DNA of 64,000 nucleotides. It comes from Bhargavaea ullalensis (GTDB lineage: Bacteria; Bacillota; Bacilli; Bacillales_A; Planococcaceae). A program made the translations under genes and the position numbers. Below are positions 24,386-33,909 of the stretch, piece by piece. The stretch lies in NCBI RefSeq assembly GCF_040545425.1, contig NZ_JBEPLW010000016.1; one strand, written 5' to 3'. The first letter of the stretch is position 1; each line of letters begins with the position of its first letter. Below the pieces are notes generated by a model. That model was given only the letters and a program-made list of their open reading frames with translations, was not told the DNA's origin and did no database searches.

Positions 24386-25285
24386 GTGACGACGCCACAA
24401 ATCGAACACCCGAAAGAATTGTTGATGATAGAGGAGGATCCAAAGTCAAAACCCTATTTTATAAACGTCTTGATCCGGTTGTCAAAAAACAAGAGTGCAC
24501 TCCTTGGAGCGGCTATTTTGCTTCTGTTCACCATTGCCTCTGTGTTTGCCCCGCTCCTTGCCACTCATCCGATCAATGAGATGAATTACGGAGAAAGTTT
24601 GGCCGGGCCAAGCTCGAGCCACTTCCTTGGAACAGACGAGTTTGGCAGGGACTTGTTCTCCAGAATCTTATACGGCGGCCGTGTTTCCCTACTGATGGGG
24701 CTTGTCGTCGTATCCATCGCCGGCACGGTGGGGGTTCTGCTCGGTGTGATTGCAGGCTACTTCAGGAAGATTGACATCTTCATCATGCAATGTGTGGATG
24801 TTCTGCTTGCGCTGCCGTCGCTGCTTTTGGCCATTGTCATCGTCGCCATCCTAGGCGTCGGATTGACGAACGCCATGATTGCGGTCGCCATCGCGGTCAT
24901 TCCTTCGTTCGTCCGGGTTGTCCGGGGGTCGGTGCTCTCTGTGAGGGAAAGTGAATACGTGGAGGCGGCGCGTGCACTGGGTGTGAAGAATCATAAGATC
25001 ATTTTTAAACATATTTTGCCTAATATCGCGTCTCCAATCATCATTCTGGCCACGCTCGAATTCGGAAGCGCTATCTTGGCAGCCGCTTCACTCAGTTTCC
25101 TCGGGTTGGGTGCGCAGCCGCCAAACCCCGAGTGGGGCGCTCTTGTATATGTCGGCAAGTCATTCTTGAGCCAAGCCTGGTGGATGACGGTGTTCCCGGG
25201 GCTTTGCATCATGCTGGTTGTATTGGGATTCAACTTGCTGGGTGACGGCCTGCGGGATGCGTTGGATCCGCGTCTGAAACTGTAA
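24386..25285 (+). CDS. dppC: Peptide ABC transporter permease, DppC type
   Basis: A 299-residue permease with a cytosolic N-terminal tail (OppC_N-like, NKSALLGAAILLLFTIASVF) and five further helices. The GTDEFGRDLFSRILYGGRVSL motif and the EAA loop (EAARALGVKNHKIIFKHILPN) are diagnostic. GTG 24386 follows AAGGAGGGG. It forms the heterodimeric channel with the DppB-type protein. Confidence 0.92.
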   Translation: MTTPQIEHPKELLMIEEDPKSKPYFINVLIRLSKNKSALLGAAILLLFTIASVFAPLLATHPINEMNYGESLAGPSSSHFLGTDEFGRDLFSRILYGGRVSLLMGLVVVSIAGTVGVLLGVIAGYFRKIDIFIMQCVDVLLALPSLLLAIVIVAILGVGLTNAMIAVAIAVIPSFVRVVRGSVLSVRESEYVEAARALGVKNHKIIFKHILPNIASPIIILATLEFGSAILAAASLSFLGLGAQPPNPEWGALVYVGKSFLSQAWWMTVFPGLCIMLVVLGFNLLGDGLRDALDPRLKL

Positions 25286-25315
25286 TGAAGGCAGTTTGAA
25301 AGAGGAGGTTGAGCG

Positions 25316-26335
25316 ATGGAAAGCGTGAAAGAACGCAACAGCTTTGAAGTTCGGACAGAACTGGTGAAAGTAGAGAATTTGAACATTCATTTCAAGAAAA
25401 ATAAAAAAGAAACCATGGCGGCCGTCAGAGATGTGAACTTCCATATCCTCGCAGGGGAAACACTTGCCGTAGTGGGGGAATCCGGATGCGGTAAAAGTGT
25501 GACCGCCCTCTCCATCATGAAACTGATTTCGCCGAACGACGGATTCGTGGAAGGTCAAATCCGTCTGGGCGATACTGATCTCAATAAGCTGACTGAAAAG
25601 CAGATGCGGGATGTGCGCGGCAATGAGATCTCAATGATTTTCCAGGAACCGATGACTTCGCTGAACCCGGTCCATAAAATCGGTGACCAGATCAGCGAGG
25701 TATTGAAGATTCACCATGCGACGCCGAAGAAGCGGCTGAAACAAGAATCAATCGACATGCTGAAAAAAGTCGGAATCCCTCGTGCAGACAAGATTGTGGA
25801 TGAATACCCTCACCAGCTTTCAGGCGGGATGAGACAAAGGGTCATGATCGCGATGGCGATGGCTTGCCGGCCGAGGCTGCTCATTGCAGATGAACCGACC
25901 ACTGCGCTTGATGTGACGATTCAGGCACAGATCCTGGACCTGATGAACGACCTGAAAGAAACGATGAACACTTCCATCTTAATGATCACGCATGATCTCG
26001 GTGTCGTGGCAGAAGTCGCGGACCGGGTGGTGGTCATGTATTACGGGCAGATTGTGGAAGAGGCCGATGTCATGACGTTGTTCAAAAGTCCGAAGCATCC
26101 CTACACCGTCGGACTGCTGAATTCAATTCCGAATATCCACGCGGAGGAAGATGAACGCCTTGAGCCGATCAATGGCAATGTCCCGAATGTCGGAGCAGTG
26201 AAACAGGGTTGCCCGTTCCGGTTCAGATGCAATTTTGCAATGGCCAAATGCGGGGAGGAAAACCCGCCTATCTTCAAACATGGCGAACAAGGAGTCCGGT
26301 GCTGGCTTTATGAGGAAGGGGGAGCAATCGGATGA
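25316..26335 (+). CDS. dppD: Peptide ABC transporter ATP-binding protein, DppD type
   Basis: A 339-residue ATPase. Walker A is GESGCGKS, the signature motif is LSGGMRQR, and Walker B is RLLIADEPT, followed by the H-loop ITHD. The C-terminal extension has the oligopeptide-family tail with cysteines (GCPFRFRCNFAMAKC) that can carry an iron-sulfur cluster in some members. It overlaps the next ATPase gene by 4 bases. Confidence 0.93.
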   Translation: MESVKERNSFEVRTELVKVENLNIHFKKNKKETMAAVRDVNFHILAGETLAVVGESGCGKSVTALSIMKLISPNDGFVEGQIRLGDTDLNKLTEKQMRDVRGNEISMIFQEPMTSLNPVHKIGDQISEVLKIHHATPKKRLKQESIDMLKKVGIPRADKIVDEYPHQLSGGMRQRVMIAMAMACRPRLLIADEPTTALDVTIQAQILDLMNDLKETMNTSILMITHDLGVVAEVADRVVVMYYGQIVEEADVMTLFKSPKHPYTVGLLNSIPNIHAEEDERLEPINGNVPNVGAVKQGCPFRFRCNFAMAKCGEENPPIFKHGEQGVRCWLYEEGGAIG

Positions 26336-27360
26336 ATGAGGAGCAAAATGTCTTATTGGAAGTAACGGATTTAAAGACGCATTTTCCGGTTGGGAAATCG
26401 ATCTTTGGAAAAGCAAAAGGAGCCGTAAAAGCGGTGGATGGAATTTCGTTTGTATTGCGCGAAGGAGAGACGTTGGGCGTTGTAGGAGAGAGCGGATGCG
26501 GAAAATCTACTACCGGCCGCAGTATCCTTCAGCTGATCAAGCCGACAAGCGGTTCTGTCAAGTTCAAGGGACAGGAAGTGACAAATTTAAAAGGGGATGA
26601 AATGCGGAAATTGCGCAGTGAAATGCAGATTGTATTTCAAGATCCGTATGCCTCCCTTAATCCGAGGATGACGATCAGCGCAATTTTACACGAAGCTCTC
26701 GAAACGCACCAGATCGGCAAGACAAAAAAAGAACGGGAGCAGCGGATCCAGGAACTGCTGGAAGTGGTCGGGCTCAATAAAAGCCATGCCTCCCGTTATC
26801 CTCATGAGTTCAGCGGAGGCCAAAGGCAGCGTATCGGGATTGCCCGGGCGATCGCCGTTAATCCGAAGCTGATCATTGCGGACGAGCCTGTTTCGGCCCT
26901 GGACGTTTCCGTACAGGCCCAGGTCGTCAATTTGTTCGAGGACCTACAAAAATCCCTTGGGCTGACTTACATTTTCATCGCCCACGATTTAAGCGTCGTC
27001 AAGCATGTCAGTGACCGGATTGCAGTGATGTATCTCGGACGCATGGTGGAGGTTTCAAACAAGAAGGACTTGTTTGCAAACCCGCTTCATCCCTACACGC
27101 AAGCCTTGATGTCCGCGGTTCCGGTCCCCGATCCGAGCATTAAAAAAGAACGGATCATATTGGAAGGCGATGTGCCGAGCCCGGCCAATCCACCGGCAGG
27201 ATGTCCGTTTAATCCGAGATGCAAGTTTGCCATGGATGCCTGCCGATCCGTGAAGCCAAGACAGATTGAAGCCGAGGCGGGCCACTTTGTAAGTTGTCAT
27301 TTATACGATCCTGAAATCATGAAGAGCGAGCAGAAACGGGATATGCCGGTTCCTGTATAA
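26332..27360 (+). CDS. dppF: Peptide ABC transporter ATP-binding protein, DppF type
   Basis: A 342-residue ATPase partner with Walker A GESGCGKST, signature FSGGQRQR, Walker B KLIIADEPV, and the same C-terminal cysteine tail (GCPFNPRCKFAMDAC). ATGA overlap with the previous gene couples their synthesis. With the two permeases and a binding protein it completes the importer. Confidence 0.93.
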   Translation: MNEEQNVLLEVTDLKTHFPVGKSIFGKAKGAVKAVDGISFVLREGETLGVVGESGCGKSTTGRSILQLIKPTSGSVKFKGQEVTNLKGDEMRKLRSEMQIVFQDPYASLNPRMTISAILHEALETHQIGKTKKEREQRIQELLEVVGLNKSHASRYPHEFSGGQRQRIGIARAIAVNPKLIIADEPVSALDVSVQAQVVNLFEDLQKSLGLTYIFIAHDLSVVKHVSDRIAVMYLGRMVEVSNKKDLFANPLHPYTQALMSAVPVPDPSIKKERIILEGDVPSPANPPAGCPFNPRCKFAMDACRSVKPRQIEAEAGHFVSCHLYDPEIMKSEQKRDMPVPV

Positions 27361-27394
27361 AAAGCAGACATTTCTGAAGGAGAGACTCAAACAG

Positions 27395-28837
27395 ATGGAA
27401 AACAAGCCAATGCGCCAGTTTGAAGACTTTACAGAACAACTGATCCACAATCACCAGATCCCGGGTGTTTCGATTGGTCTCAATCAAGACGGCAAAGCAG
27501 TTTATTTCAAGGGGTTCGGACATCGGAATGTTGAAAAGAATTTGCCTGTCGAGCCTGAAACAGTGTTTGGAATTGCCTCCATCACCAAGTCATTCACAGC
27601 CGTGGCGATCATGCAGCTGCAGGAATCCGGAAAGCTGTCTGTGCATGACCGTGTCAAAAAGCATCTTCCGGAATTCCGGACAACAGATCCGGAGAAGACA
27701 GAACAAATGACCATCCACCACTTTTTAACGAATTCCTCGGGCTTGCCGCCATTGCCTTCCCTGGTCTATGCCAATAAACGCTCCATGGATGAAGACCCGT
27801 CGACTGCAGATTATCCGGGTCTTGAAATCGACGAAGATGACCAACAATCCCCGCTGGATTCCTATGAAGACTTGATGGACTTTATAGGAGGTCTGGAATT
27901 TGATCTGCTGGGTCCGCCGGGACTGCATTTCAGCTACTCCAATGATGCATTCGCCTTGCTGGGGGCGATTATCGAACGGGCGAGCGGGATGCCTTACGAA
28001 AAATACGTCAAAAATCATATTTTGGATCCGGCGGGAATGAAAAACAGCACATTTGAACTCGATGAACTGTCCGCCCAGGAAGACATTACAATGTTGTATG
28101 CAAAAAAAGAGAGCCGGAACAACACGACCGCGATTTATCCTGCGCCGGTATGGTGGGATGCCCCTTCGATGAGGGCGGCGGGTTACTTGAAGTCCAGCGT
28201 GCAAGACATGCTGAGGTACACCGAGATTTACCGGAACAACGGAGTAGTTGACGGAAGGCGAATTCTATCCGAGGACAGTGTGCGCCAAATGACCTATCCC
28301 TACATTGAAATAGAGCCAGGAAAGTTTTATGGGTACGGCCTGGTGATCACACCCGACTATTACGGCCATAAATTGGTTGAACACGGTGGAAATCTGAAAG
28401 CGATTGCATCTTTGATGGCAGTAGTTCCGGAGATCGGCCTGGCCGGCGTCGTATTGACAAACCTTGCCGGCGTCCCGGCTTCGACCATTTTGATGGGGGC
28501 GCTCAATGAGCATCAAGGGTATGATGCGGAACATCCTCATATCCGTTACCGGGATGCCGAAATTTCTGGCGAAGAGCTGGAAAAGTACACCGGAACCTAC
28601 GCTTCAAACGAAGGAATGAGTTTCTCGATTTCCGTGAACCAAGGTTCGCCGGTATTCACTACTCAGGGATCTTCGTACCCGATCCGCTTTATCGGGGAAG
28701 ACCGCTTCTTGGTGGATATTGAAGACCAGCAGGAAATTCTGAGCTTTAAATCAGACTACCAGGGGAACATTGACCGGGTTTCCTATCATTATCGGCAATT
28801 TCCAAAAGTAAAAGACACGAGCAAAGCGGGGGTGTGA
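27395..28837 (+). CDS. Cytosolic serine hydrolase 2, beta-lactamase/S12 family
   Basis: A 480-residue paralogue of the hydrolase at 20367. The catalytic motifs are Ser62-Ile-Thr-Lys65 and Tyr181-Ser-Asn183, and the third motif is HGG instead of HSG. Compared with hydrolase 1 it has an insertion of about 20 acidic residues (about 130-152, DEDPSTADYPGLEIDEDDQ) ahead of the YSN helix, shared with hydrolase 3. A C-terminal beta-domain is present. No signal peptide. AAGGAGAG precedes the ATG, 34 bases after the ATPase gene, so it belongs to the importer operon. A peptidase or amidase acting on imported substrate is likely. Confidence 0.83.
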   Translation: MENKPMRQFEDFTEQLIHNHQIPGVSIGLNQDGKAVYFKGFGHRNVEKNLPVEPETVFGIASITKSFTAVAIMQLQESGKLSVHDRVKKHLPEFRTTDPEKTEQMTIHHFLTNSSGLPPLPSLVYANKRSMDEDPSTADYPGLEIDEDDQQSPLDSYEDLMDFIGGLEFDLLGPPGLHFSYSNDAFALLGAIIERASGMPYEKYVKNHILDPAGMKNSTFELDELSAQEDITMLYAKKESRNNTTAIYPAPVWWDAPSMRAAGYLKSSVQDMLRYTEIYRNNGVVDGRRILSEDSVRQMTYPYIEIEPGKFYGYGLVITPDYYGHKLVEHGGNLKAIASLMAVVPEIGLAGVVLTNLAGVPASTILMGALNEHQGYDAEHPHIRYRDAEISGEELEKYTGTYASNEGMSFSISVNQGSPVFTTQGSSYPIRFIGEDRFLVDIEDQQEILSFKSDYQGNIDRVSYHYRQFPKVKDTSKAGV

Positions 28838-28841
28838 AGAA

Positions 28842-30263
28842 ATGAGCGTAATCCAAGTCGAACAAATTGACGGCCGCATCGAATCCTTGAAGGGGAAGTA
28901 TAGGATTCCGGGGGTTGCCGTCGCTATTGCAAAAGACGGCAAGCCGGTTTATGAAAAGGGGTTTGGCCACCGGAACATCAGACAAGAGCAACCGGTAACG
29001 ATGGACACTGTGTTTGGGGTTGCCTCCATCACAAAGTCATTCGTCTGTGTTGCCATTATGCAGTTGCAGGAAGCCGGGAAACTGAATGTGCATGACCCTG
29101 TCGTTGACTATCTTCCGGCGTTTCAGGTTAAAAACGGAACGGTCGATTCCATTACCATCCATCATTTGATGACACATACTTCCGGACTGCCGCCGCTGCC
29201 GACGTTGTTTTATGCAGGCAGGGAAAGCCGGATGAAAGATCCGTCACTGGCGGATTATCCGGGGCTGAAATTCCAAAGTGGTGATGACGGAGAGTCGATT
29301 GAAACATACGATCAATTGCTCCGGTTTATTTCACAACTGGATTTTGATTTGCTGGGGGAGCCGGGAACGGAATTCAGCTACTCGAACGATGGATATGCCA
29401 TGCTCGGCATGATCATCGAAGCGGTGAGCCATGAAACGTTTGAAGGTTACCTTCGCAAGCATGTGTTCGAGCCACTGCAGATGAATCATTCCTGTGTCTT
29501 GATCGACGATCTGAAAAACTCGGATGAAGTTACAATGCTATATTCCAAACGCAAAACTGAAGAAGGCGAGGAAGTGTATGAAGCCCCGATCTGGTGGGAT
29601 TCACCTGCCATGAGAGGAGCAGGTGCCGTCAAGTCCACGGTGAGGGACTTGCTAAAGTACGCAGAAATTTACAGAACAAACGGCATATCGGGCGGCAGGC
29701 GGATTTTGTCGGAAGCCAGCGTGGAAGCGATGACCTCGTGCTATATCGAATGCTCGCCGGGCCAATTTTATGGATACGGTCTGATGGTCACGCCGGACTT
29801 CTTCGGAAGTAAGCTGATCCAGCACAGCGGAAACTCCAAAGCCATTGCCTCCCACATGTGCATCATTCCTGAGCGGGGAATCACAGGCGCGGTTTTGACC
29901 AACCTTGCGGGAGTTCCGGCACCGACAATTCTGGAAGGTGCGATTAATCTGATGGAAGGGCGGGAATTCGACGCCTTCCCTGTGGAAGCCGGCGGACACT
30001 CATACACCGACCGTGAACTGAGCGGCTACACCGGGCGGTATGTATCCAGTGAAGGGATGGAGCTGGCCGTTGCCCAGGATGGCACGAAGCTATTGTTCGA
30101 AGTACCAGGCGAGGAACAGCCGATCCAGGCTGCCGCTTTATCGGAAGACGTGTTCCTCATCTACGTCCGTGACCAAGCCGAAATCGTGCAGTTTAAGTGG
30201 AAGGACGGCCAAGTTGAGCGGGTCTTCTTCCACCACCGGCAATTCCCGAAAACCAAATCATGA
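28842..30263 (+). CDS. Cytosolic serine hydrolase 3, beta-lactamase/S12 family
   Basis: A 473-residue paralogue, closest to hydrolase 2 in layout (same insertion near residues 128-150). It has Ser62-Ile-Thr-Lys65, a YSN in FSYSNDGYAMLG, and HSG in LIQHSGNSKA. A C-terminal beta-domain is present and there is no signal peptide. It starts 4 bases after hydrolase 2, so the pair are coupled and probably arose by tandem duplication. Retention of three copies in one operon suggests different substrate stereochemistry or chain length; that is inference. Confidence 0.83.
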   Translation: MSVIQVEQIDGRIESLKGKYRIPGVAVAIAKDGKPVYEKGFGHRNIRQEQPVTMDTVFGVASITKSFVCVAIMQLQEAGKLNVHDPVVDYLPAFQVKNGTVDSITIHHLMTHTSGLPPLPTLFYAGRESRMKDPSLADYPGLKFQSGDDGESIETYDQLLRFISQLDFDLLGEPGTEFSYSNDGYAMLGMIIEAVSHETFEGYLRKHVFEPLQMNHSCVLIDDLKNSDEVTMLYSKRKTEEGEEVYEAPIWWDSPAMRGAGAVKSTVRDLLKYAEIYRTNGISGGRRILSEASVEAMTSCYIECSPGQFYGYGLMVTPDFFGSKLIQHSGNSKAIASHMCIIPERGITGAVLTNLAGVPAPTILEGAINLMEGREFDAFPVEAGGHSYTDRELSGYTGRYVSSEGMELAVAQDGTKLLFEVPGEEQPIQAAALSEDVFLIYVRDQAEIVQFKWKDGQVERVFFHHRQFPKTKS

Positions 30264-30276
30264 AGGGGTGAAGGTG

Positions 30277-31302
30277 ATGAATGCCACAACCAGGGCGAAA
30301 AGAAACTATACGAGTTATATGACGCCGCTACAGTTCCTGGGGAATTTCACGGAAGCTTTGAACGGCCCCAATATTTATATGAAGCGGGATGACTTGTCCG
30401 GACTGACCGCCGGAGGCAATAAAACCCGCAAGTTGGAGTACATCATGGCGGATGCGATTGAACAGGGCGCAGACACGATCATCACATGTGGTGCCACGCA
30501 GTCCAACCACTGCCGGCTTGCACTGGCCGCCGCCGTCAAAGAGGGGCTCAAGTGTTCCCTGGTATTGGAAGAAGTCATATCGAACAGTTACCATCCGGAA
30601 GCAAACGGAAATATCCTCCTGTATCACTTGCTCGGCGCCGACATCACCGTCGTTCCGAAAGGCACAAACATGCAGGAGGAAATGGAGAAAGCCGCTGAAA
30701 AGGTTCGAACGCAGGGGGGGCGCCCATACGTCATCCCCCTCGGCGGCTCCAATGTGCTCGGCGGATTGGGCTACGTCAAATGCGCCCATGAAATTATTCA
30801 ACAGACAGAGGAAATGGGCGTGAATCTGGATGCCATCGTAGTGGCGTCCGGGAGCGGGGCGACCCATGCAGGGCTTTTGGCCGGTTTGGTTCAATCACGC
30901 CGTCCGATACCTGTGATTGGCATTAGCGTATCGCGCAACAGTGAAGATGCAGAAGGAATTGTAAGGGGGTTGGCAGAGGGCATATTGGAGGAGTTGGTTG
31001 TTCCAAAAAGCTTATCTGACCGTTCCGTCCAATGTTTAGATGACTATGTGGGCGACGGGTATGCCATCCCAACGTCTTCCGCCCTGGAATGCATCCGGTT
31101 GTTGGCCAAAACAGAAGGCATTTTGCTTGATCCCGTTTATACCGGCAAGGTGATGGCGGGGCTGGTCGGCCTAATAAAAGAGAAAGTGTTCAATAAGGGA
31201 GACAATATTCTCTTTATCCATACGGGTGGCCTGCCGTCTGTTTTCGGTAGCGCCTCTATTCTAATCGGAAGCGGAAAAAGCGATGGACGAGATTCTAAGT
31301 AA
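30277..31302 (+). CDS. D-cysteine desulfhydrase/ACC deaminase-family PLP enzyme
   Basis: A 341-residue fold-type II PLP enzyme. The N-terminal block MKRDDLSGLTAGGNKTRKLE carries the Schiff-base Lys49, and TCGATQSNHCRLALAAAV follows, both typical of the D-cysteine desulfhydrase/1-aminocyclopropane-1-carboxylate deaminase family. Members eliminate H2S or ammonia from D-cysteine, D-serine, 3-chloro-D-alanine or related D-amino acids. ATG 30277 follows a GGGG site; an earlier in-frame run lies inside the hydrolase gene. Its place after three hydrolases suggests the importer brings in compounds releasing D-amino acids. It overlaps the regulator gene by 20 bases. Confidence 0.83.
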   Translation: MNATTRAKRNYTSYMTPLQFLGNFTEALNGPNIYMKRDDLSGLTAGGNKTRKLEYIMADAIEQGADTIITCGATQSNHCRLALAAAVKEGLKCSLVLEEVISNSYHPEANGNILLYHLLGADITVVPKGTNMQEEMEKAAEKVRTQGGRPYVIPLGGSNVLGGLGYVKCAHEIIQQTEEMGVNLDAIVVASGSGATHAGLLAGLVQSRRPIPVIGISVSRNSEDAEGIVRGLAEGILEELVVPKSLSDRSVQCLDDYVGDGYAIPTSSALECIRLLAKTEGILLDPVYTGKVMAGLVGLIKEKVFNKGDNILFIHTGGLPSVFGSASILIGSGKSDGRDSK

Positions 31303-32116
31303 GATTAAAGAACAGCAGCCAACTTTTTCGAACGCACTCAACAAAATCGCCGGTTTCTTTTTCAGCGATCCAAAGATATTCGCCGTCAGCTCCGCCAAAG
31401 AAGCGGGTTACAAAATCGGCGTCAGTGAAACATCCATTATCCGGTTTTGCCAAAAGCTCGGCTATGAAGGATACGGGGAGCTGCAACAGGATGTCCAAAG
31501 CCGGATCTTTGAAAAAAGCAGCCTGTCAGTTTATGTGAGCCAGAAGGAAAGTCAGGATGATTCAATTAAAAGTACAATGGCGCGAGACTTGGAAAACATC
31601 AAGAAATTGATGGAGAACTCTAGTGAAGAAAACTTGACGGAAGCCGTTAAGCGGTTAAGCCGATCAGAGCGGACGCTGGTTACTGGTGCAGGACCGTCTA
31701 GTTCAATGGCTGCCTGGTTCAGTTTTGCACTCGACATGGTGTGCGGGAATACGCGGGTGTTTTTTCCTGACCATGACAATATTCTGCTGCGGATCAATGA
31801 ATTGAACGAAAACAGTGTGTTCGTCGCCTTTACTTTTCACCGCTACAACAAAGGAACGATCCTCAGTGCCAAAACAGCCAAGGAAAAAGGTTCGTTTGTC
31901 ATCGGAATTACGGACCACCGGTTTTCTCCGATTTCGGAGGTGGCCGATCTGCTCCTTCCTGTAGAGCTGGGGATTAAGTCCTCATTGGACAGTGCACCGG
32001 CAGTGTTTTCACTGATGAACAGTATTGTTTTCGCTATTTCCTCGCAAAACCCCGAGTTTATCCAAGAACGCATGAAACTGTTGGACACGGCAAATGCCAG
32101 AGACTTCTTTATTTAA
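31283..32116 (+). CDS. RpiR/MurR-family transcriptional regulator 1
   Basis: A 277-residue regulator with an N-terminal HTH_6 (residues about 1-77; KEAGYKIGVSETSIIRFCQKLGYEGYGELQ) and a SIS domain (about 110-250) for phosphosugar-type ligands. It overlaps the PLP gene by 20 bases and is therefore in the peptide operon it probably controls. RpiR members usually sense sugar phosphates such as MurNAc-6-phosphate, which would link the island to cell-wall peptides, but the ligand is unknown. A second RpiR gene lies at 36401. Confidence 0.88.
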   Translation: MDEILSKIKEQQPTFSNALNKIAGFFFSDPKIFAVSSAKEAGYKIGVSETSIIRFCQKLGYEGYGELQQDVQSRIFEKSSLSVYVSQKESQDDSIKSTMARDLENIKKLMENSSEENLTEAVKRLSRSERTLVTGAGPSSSMAAWFSFALDMVCGNTRVFFPDHDNILLRINELNENSVFVAFTFHRYNKGTILSAKTAKEKGSFVIGITDHRFSPISEVADLLLPVELGIKSSLDSAPAVFSLMNSIVFAISSQNPEFIQERMKLLDTANARDFFI

Positions 32117-32209
32117 ACGATTGTCTGTTAGTCATTGTAATGGGGGTGATGCATGAGAATGAGGGAGATCAAATGGCAGAAGGATAGTCAGTTGAAGTGA
32201 AATCGTCAG

Positions 32210-32219
32210 GAACATGTTC
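32210..32219. promoter_or_regulatory. Palindrome GAACATGTTC upstream of binding protein 2
   Basis: A 10-base perfect palindrome lies 95 bases before the second binding-protein gene. It could be an RpiR operator. It is not an SOS box, because only 2 bases separate the half-sites. I saw no convincing promoter in 32117-32313. Confidence 0.3.
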
Positions 32220-32313
32220 TTCTCCACTGCATGAGTTACAGTCAGTGATCTATCCATCAATGCAGACAATGGAATGGATCACACAACGATGACCTGAAAA
32301 TGGAGGGACCGAG

Positions 32314-33885
32314 ATGAAGAAAGGTTCAAAGTTATGGGTGGTGATTGTTATATCTGTATTGTTGCTGAGTGCCTGTGATATGGGGAAAGCAAGTGAGGGG
32401 AAAAACGGGAAGGGGAACCGTGAAATTGTCGTGGCCACGGTTACGGAACCAGATTCAGTGGATGTCCATAAAACAAGCTCGATCAGTGACCCGACCGCCG
32501 CTGCCTATCTCTCATTCCTGAATATGGATGACCAAGGGAGCACCATTCCGGGGGCCATCAAAGATTACGAGGTATCAGATGACGGTAAAGAAATCATTTT
32601 CAGCCTGGAAGAAGGACTCACTTTCCATTCCGGGGAGCCGTTCAACGCGGATGCACTGAAGAGTTCGATGGACAGATTCCTTGAGACGTCCCCGTTTTAT
32701 GATAACGCCGGTGAGATCACCGATATTGAAGTGATGGATGATTACACGATTAAGTTTACATGGGCCGAGCCGTATGCCCCGTTTTTCAGCAATGCGGTTT
32801 CGCCATACTTGGCTCCGCTTGATACGTCCGTGTTGGACGGAAACGGAGAGGGTTTTGAGAAGAACCCGAGCGCACTGGGGCCACTCAAAATCACGGATAT
32901 CAAGCGTGGCGATTCCATTACGTATGAACCGTTTGAAGATTACAAGTGGCCTGACGGCAAACCGAACTTTGACAAGGTGAAGTTCAGGTTTGTTCCTGAC
33001 GAAGAAACACGCGCGTTGGAATTCAAAAAGGGAACCGTCAATATCCTGATGAATGTTCCGGGACAATATGTGGGCGAGTTGGAGAAAGATCCCGAAGTCA
33101 ACATTGAGAAGGTTCCTGACTACGTCCTGAACTATTTGGGTTGGAACAACAAGTTGCCGAAGTTCCAGGACGAGCGGGTCAGAAAGGCCATCGCCCTGGC
33201 AATCGACCGGGCACCGATCGTGGATACTGCACTCGAAGGATTTGCCAGACCGGTTTACGGTCCTCTTCCGGAAGCGACATTCGGCTACAGCGAAGAAATT
33301 GAAGAAAAAGCGAAAGAAATCTATGCACGGGACACAGAAAAAGCGAAGAGCCTTTTGGAAGAAGCCGGTTGGACAATAAATTCCAAAGGCCTGGCTGAAA
33401 AAGACGGTGAGGAATTCAGCGTTGAATTGTGGGTGGACACAGACCCTGTGAATCACCGGATTGCACAAATCCTGCAGAACCAGCTGATGGAAATCGGGAT
33501 CAAAATGAATATCTCGACCCAGGAGTCAGCTGCCATCATTGAACAGACGCCGCAGGGCAAGCATGAAATGATTTTGTGGGCGTACGGCTGGCTGGATGCG
33601 GATGTCATGTACTTCCTCCTGTTCGGAGAAGGCAGATCTACGCGGTTGCACTATGAAGATCCGGAGCTGAACCGAATTCTCAAAGAGGCACGAGTGGAAA
33701 TGGACGTAGACAAACGGTTGGCCCTTTATAAGGAAGCACAAGAATTCGTGATGAAAGAAACTCCTTTTGTTCCTCTGTATGTGAAAGAGACGATTCATGC
33801 CACCCGCGGACTGGATAGCTTCAAAGCCCATCCGATCAGAAACTACATTGAATGGGAGCATGTAAAGGCTTCAGAAAACAACTAA
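32314..33885 (+). CDS. Oligopeptide/dipeptide ABC transporter substrate-binding lipoprotein 2
   Basis: A 523-residue family-5 solute-binding protein, paralogous to that at 21774 and of the same length. The lipobox is VLLLSAC (Cys21). Shared blocks include TEPDSVDVHKTSSISDPT, FSLEEGLTFHSGEPFNADAL, VRKAIALAIDR and LLEEAGWT. No second permease set follows, so it probably feeds the importer encoded upstream and widens its substrate range. A GGAGGGACCGAG site precedes the ATG. Confidence 0.9.
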   Translation: MKKGSKLWVVIVISVLLLSACDMGKASEGKNGKGNREIVVATVTEPDSVDVHKTSSISDPTAAAYLSFLNMDDQGSTIPGAIKDYEVSDDGKEIIFSLEEGLTFHSGEPFNADALKSSMDRFLETSPFYDNAGEITDIEVMDDYTIKFTWAEPYAPFFSNAVSPYLAPLDTSVLDGNGEGFEKNPSALGPLKITDIKRGDSITYEPFEDYKWPDGKPNFDKVKFRFVPDEETRALEFKKGTVNILMNVPGQYVGELEKDPEVNIEKVPDYVLNYLGWNNKLPKFQDERVRKAIALAIDRAPIVDTALEGFARPVYGPLPEATFGYSEEIEEKAKEIYARDTEKAKSLLEEAGWTINSKGLAEKDGEEFSVELWVDTDPVNHRIAQILQNQLMEIGIKMNISTQESAAIIEQTPQGKHEMILWAYGWLDADVMYFLLFGEGRSTRLHYEDPELNRILKEARVEMDVDKRLALYKEAQEFVMKETPFVPLYVKETIHATRGLDSFKAHPIRNYIEWEHVKASENN

Positions 33886-33909
33886 TCGTTTAGTGGAGGC
33901 GGAGAAGTC

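Noticed and set aside
32210..32219. GAACATGTTC as a third SOS box
   Set aside because: Half-sites are separated by 2 bases; the LexA box needs 4.
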